A stretch of 64,000 nucleotides of DNA from Trema orientale (lineage: Eukaryota; Streptophyta; Magnoliopsida; Rosales; Cannabaceae), in contig JXTC01000132.1 in assembly GCA_002914845.1 (NCBI GenBank), positions 62,001 to 126,000 of the forward strand. The letters are read 5' to 3'. Below the pieces are notes generated by a model. The model searched no databases. It was not told where the DNA came from and was given only the letters and a program-made list of their open reading frames with translations. This document shows, one piece after another, positions 59,345 to 64,000 of this stretch (the first letter of the stretch is position 1; each line of letters starts with the position of its first letter). The position numbers and the translations under genes were made by a program.

Positions 59345-62300
59345 CCCCTGTATGGGCAAAAATATAAATCCTGCCATAGTAGCCAGCACCCGTGGTTCTA
59401 TTTTAAGAATGGGTCTTTGTAGCACTGATTTATTTTGTACGACTGGAATTATTTCTGTATGGTGCTTGATTATGTTGTGGCTGTTTTTGTGGCACATTGT
59501 AGAGCTTGCATGTATAAAAATACGGCTAAGGATTTAGATTAGTGTTAGTGTAAGTCTTTAGGTAATTGTCCTAGTAGTTTAGTATATTTTGTATGTGTAA
59601 GTGCAGTCTGTTATAATTGAGTGTCGCTTGTATTGGATGAAGGAAATGGTAAATTGCGTGAATTTGTCTGCAGTAATCACAATGTGTAAGTACTCACAAT
59701 GTGATTCACAATTCGTATTTACAAATTATGCAGCAATCAAGTTAGTCTTGAAATCCATAGTTGATGCTTTTTAAGAATAATGAATAAGCAGTGGTTGTAA
59801 CAAGTACTACATCATTGGACTCCTTTGACTGAATTTTAGAACAATATATTAATTCTCACATAAATTACCTTCCCTAGTTGCACTTTATAATATAGACTCC
59901 CTATGCCTAAACAAGGACAAGTGAAAGTAGTGGATCAAACAGAATTAAATATAATTCAAGTGTTGTGTTCTAGAAAATATATATATATTATTGTCGGATC
60001 TTCTTTCAGTGAATTTGTGAATAATGACATCGTTTTACCCGATTTTTACTCTCAAATGTGCTCTGAACCGCATGCAAATGTACGGCTTTCGAGATAATTT
60101 TCCACACTTCAATATCCTTCGAAGCCAACGGATACATATGCATTTAATATGAATTGTGGTTAAGATCCTGTTAATATCGCAGACAGTTTACACTAGGATT
60201 ATGAATCCCAGTTTTAAATTTCATTGGGTTCATAAGGACGAACAGGGAGTTTTGCTAAAATTATTGTCGATGAGATATATGCTGAGCTTAGTAAATATAA
60301 TGCAACATTATTGTGGTGTTTCTGTACTTTGGAGGGAGTTATGTTTTTTGGGTGTTTTACATAGAATTCTGTTTCGTAACTAGCTATACCAACTGGTTGT
60401 ATAAAGTATGAGTCAAATATTCTGAAACAAAGTAAACTACACAATAACACAACTACACAATACAAGACCATAATTTAGGTACTGGAAATCTAAGCTTACC
60501 TGCACTTAGTTGGGGTCCCCGATCGTCCCACCACTCACAGAGCTATATATGCCGTCCAGTAATTGCTATTCCTTCCTTCCCATTGGCTACTGATTTCATT
60601 TTCTCATACCAATGTCGTAATTTAGTTGGGGTTTATCAGTTTTCACTTTGAAAGGGTATCTATGTTCACAAAGCTTATCAAAGAAGCCTGAAGTATTAGA
60701 ATATCCAATAAGACGCTATTCCCATGGGCCTCAAAGTTTTTAACCTTTTTTTTCGCCCTCAAGTCCAAAATATTGTTGGGCCTCGATTGGCTGTCCGTAA
60801 CAAATTTACTCCATCAATTTCCACAAATTTTTCACACATGTAGATGTTTACATATATTCTTAATTTATCTGATCTATTAATATTGATTATATATGGTTAC
60901 TTTTCATATTGTGACATGCAATAGATTAAAATAATGAATGATTGCCAAATATTTGTTTTTTACTCGCGAGACATTTGCATGCATTTATAAATAAAGTTTA
61001 TTACAATTTCGTTGTTAATTGTCAATTTTAAAATTATTTAAATTGCGTTCGAAAATCTCATAAATCATAATTAGTCAGGAATTAAACTCACCTAGCCCTT
61101 TCTTAATTCAACAAAGTTCAATGGTTAGGCGAAGCCAGAGATTTATTTCAATAAAACCAAATATAGAAATACAAATTTTGAACTTAAGTGGCGTTTGGTT
61201 ACTAAACAAATTAAGAAAAAGAAATGCTAATAGTAATAGGACTGGAATGAGAATATGACTAGAATGGAAAAAAAAATTGATTCATTTGTTTTCTTTACAC
61301 TTTCTAATCAATTTTTTGATGAAGATTATTTTGTTTCATTTATTGCATAGTGGAATAGAATTTGTACTAAGTAGACCAAATTACCCTTTCCACATTTAAA
61401 TATCAAAAAAATAAATAGATTTTACCCAACAAACATCACTAAGAAAAATCTTAAATATTAAAATCAGAAAAATAAACAAATATTATCAAATAAATATCAT
61501 AAAAATTTGACACCAGTTTAATGGTTTTTTTTTTTTTTTAATTATGTCATATCTTGGTAAATGAAAATTCTATACGATTTGATTTTTATCATAAAATGTG
61601 GCATGCTATACACTTTTGATACTACCATTGCTTTTCATCGTAATGGATGGGGAAACACTTTTTTAAATTTCATTGATATTTATTTATTTTGCATCAAAGA
61701 GAAAGGAAATTTGCGTTCACGTTTATTTATTATTTTTTCTATTTCTTATTCTTATTTAGCTACTGTAACCATAGACTATTCTTACTCTCCTCATCCCATA
61801 GATTGAGGTCTTTTCAATTTTTTTTTTTTTTTTTTTTTTGTTTTCGTAGATACATGTTCTAATCACCTATGTCTTTTATTTAAGTATATTTACTTCGTCA
61901 TTTAATATCTGAAAACACATAATAGAGATACAGCTACACATATTGTTATTGGTATTCTCTTTTCCAACGATGCCAATGCTACAGGCCAATTGCAATAATG
62001 TAATATGCACCATACAACTCATAAACCTTCGCCAAGCATCTCTACATTCCGCTTTATATTATTCTCAATCTCTACATTCCGCTTTATATTATTCTCAATC
62101 AGAGCACTAATATTGTCTTATAAGTGCACTTATTTGTTTAAATTTCAGAGTAGTTACAACTGTAAGGATCATTTTATTCATGTACTTTAATTTTCCTTTC
62201 TCCTTTCACGCCTTTGCTAAATTTTATTCGTATGAATTATATTAAGGCAATCCCAAATACAAGAAAATATAAGCTTCTCGTACAAATTATCATCTCATTC

Positions 62301-63295
62301 CAAAAGGGGTGATGGGAAATTTAGTCCCTTCAGTATATAATTTGTTACGATTTCGTCCCTCTACTTTTGGCCCATTGCCAATTACTTTACTTATCCAGCC
62401 AGTAATGCAAAAAAATTAAAAAAAAACTAAAATAAATAATAAAATTTAAATAAATTAAAAATGACAACCAAGTAAAGAATTCAACGTTCAAGCATCATTA
62501 ATGTTAAACCTTAACCGTTATTTTTTTTCTAAATAATAAAGACCATTCTATTTGTTAGTCAAATACTCAAATACAGCCATCCTCTGCAAACACGTGAAAG
62601 TTTAATTCTCAAATTTTTTCCCTTCTCCCTAATAAACCAAAAGCATACTAAATTTTATTTCTCCTCTTTAGCAAATTCCACATAAACTGTGTACAAAAAT
62701 TGGTATCCCATTTTTAAATTTACAAACAATGTTGCAACTTGGCCACTCTCATGACCAACACATGATATTAATTAACCCGTTGCTCTATCCACTATAATTG
62801 ACAGACTCTTCTCCATTTTTAGTAACAATAAAGCATCCTTTAAACACAAAAATAAACATTCTGTAATAAAATTCATCAGCTCAATGACAGTCAAACTAAC
62901 ATAAAAATTTATATGAGTTACAAAATACCATCATACCCCATAACAAATCAATTCTTTCACCCATGAAATACAGTCCCAGTCTGTAAAGTATACTAGTAGT
63001 TTACCATTAATTCCACAAAAAAGCATCATCTTCAAGCAAATGACCCAACCAGTTCCTAGGACTTAGCTAGATTCACAATTGAATTGCTTATTATGTTGTC
63101 ATGGGACATAGTGATTTGCAATGCAATACATTCACCCTCGTCATGGACTGTGCCCTGTACATGGAGAACTAAACACCAGACATTAACTTTCCTTACCCCA
63201 TATTGTCCAATTTTGGTCAGTAAGTATCAATAAACAACTATAACTATTTACATGATCGCATATATCACCACTTGTGTATGCAGCTTGCATGGCCT
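59345..63295. other. AT-rich spacer, no supported gene
   Basis: Poly-T tracts (61528, 61820), a GGCGTTTGGTTACTAAAC stretch at 61193 that looks like one MITE end without a recognised partner, and a ~31-bp tandem duplication (TCTCTACATTCCGCTTTATA) at 62038-62099. On the minus strand 63040-63170 reads partly as coding-like (HDEGECIALQI) but with no known domain. Confidence 0.4.
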
Positions 63296-64000
63296 TTACA
63301 CATCAATACCATGACCATTGTCCAAAATCTGACTATGATAACCACGTGCTTCTATGACTGTAAAACTATCAAATGACCTTTCCATATTCTTCACCTTCTT
63401 CTTCAGTTCATCCTCTAACACCATATCTAAAGCCTTAAGCTAGATGCGACCATATAGTAGTCAAAAACGCCCAGTAAATAACTTAACAACCTTGCTGCAA
63501 TTTGATATACAATACTGAAATTTCATTATTTACATTTAATATCATAATTAATGGATTCTTACCACCGTGTCCAATATTGCATTGCCCAATGCAACAGAAA
63601 CAATCTTCAGATTATCATACACATAGACAACTTCCTCATTCATAAGAATAATTGCCAAAAACCAATGTCTTTTAGCCAATATCAGGATGTATATCTATAA
63701 ATTTAAACATAATACAAATCTATTATTAATCTAACCTGAAGAAACTTAATTGTATCTATTTCAAATAAACTTTTCTCCATCTTCTTTATTAAATAAAATA
63801 AAGTTCTAACCTTCTCACAATTTGCTAGCGGACCAACCCATTTCTTCTATGTCTCTATATCGCTTGCTATATTAAACCGGAAATGTTCAGGCCTCTAACA
63901 AATAATAAAAATAATTTATTAGTACAATGAGAATATATAAATAGCAACATATAAATATGTTTAATCACTTCATGTCCTTGTATGCTTCTATTGTAACTTA
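63296..64000 (-). pseudogene. Second Ulp1-like protease fragment, runs off the window
   Basis: Minus-strand exon-like pieces with GT-AG borders: 63894-63811 (RPEHFRFNIAS, with an in-frame stop), about 63771-63736 (MEKSLFEIDTIKFLQ), 63694-63563, and 63439-63296, ending at a TAA. The third holds IYILILAKRHWFLAIILMNE followed by VVYVYDNL, the His-Trp and Asp blocks of a Ulp1/C48 protease. The last piece (LEDELKKKVKNMERSFDSF) carries no DCG-type cysteine block, so the catalytic cysteine is missing. The N-terminal part lies beyond the window. Probably a transposon-derived relic, related in domain but not obviously a copy of the plus-strand one. Confidence 0.55.

Overview
The window is nuclear DNA of a flowering plant, most likely a eudicot. 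It is very AT-rich, has GT-AG introns with poly-T tracts, and is packed with plant transposon classes. I can support two complete host genes, one complete-looking gene carried by a transposon, and several decayed transposon genes. Most of the remaining DNA is nested mobile elements, satellites and AT-rich spacer.

Layout. 1-5741: the 3' part of an old Helitron holding a broken Rep/PIF1-helicase gene, an inverted scrap of the helicase C-terminus, and a nearly intact multi-exon RPA1-like gene. 7047-13015 (minus): a complete seven-exon MOB1 gene of 215 codons with all four zinc ligands; its first intron has a GC-AG boundary, and the 3' edge of exon 6 is locally triplicated inside (GA)n tracts. 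13782-14615: a long-TIR element with a 9-bp target duplication. 15237-32648: a Tat-lineage Ty3/gypsy element with an ATGTT target duplication, whose interior contains a Tekay-like gypsy fragment and a long-LTR copia element that lacks reverse transcriptase. 34855-34985: a tRNA-derived SINE. 35760-37240: a diverged ~130-bp tandem array carrying a small Tourist-like MITE. 40446-42971: a 2.5-kb fold-back element whose diverged arms each carry tRNA-like A and B boxes around a core of hairpin-forming ~70-bp repeats. 43144-43401: a small related fold-back.

46304-52016 is a 2,863-bp tandem duplication that looks identical by eye. It holds the promoter, leader and exon 1 of an IST1-like gene, and an N lies at the junction. 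The full IST1-like gene (six exons, 464 codons) continues from the second copy to 54905. 56595-59344 (plus) and 63296-64000 (minus) are decayed Ulp1-type cysteine-protease genes, probably transposon-derived.

MOB1 (Hippo/NDR-kinase adaptor) and the IST1-like gene (ESCRT-III regulator) are ordinary housekeeping genes with no evident link to each other. The unusual biology is in the transposons: a fold-back element with Pol III-like boxes in both arms, a Helitron carrying an RPA gene, and repeat-driven change at exon boundaries. All identities come from reading translations and motifs by eye; no database search was run.
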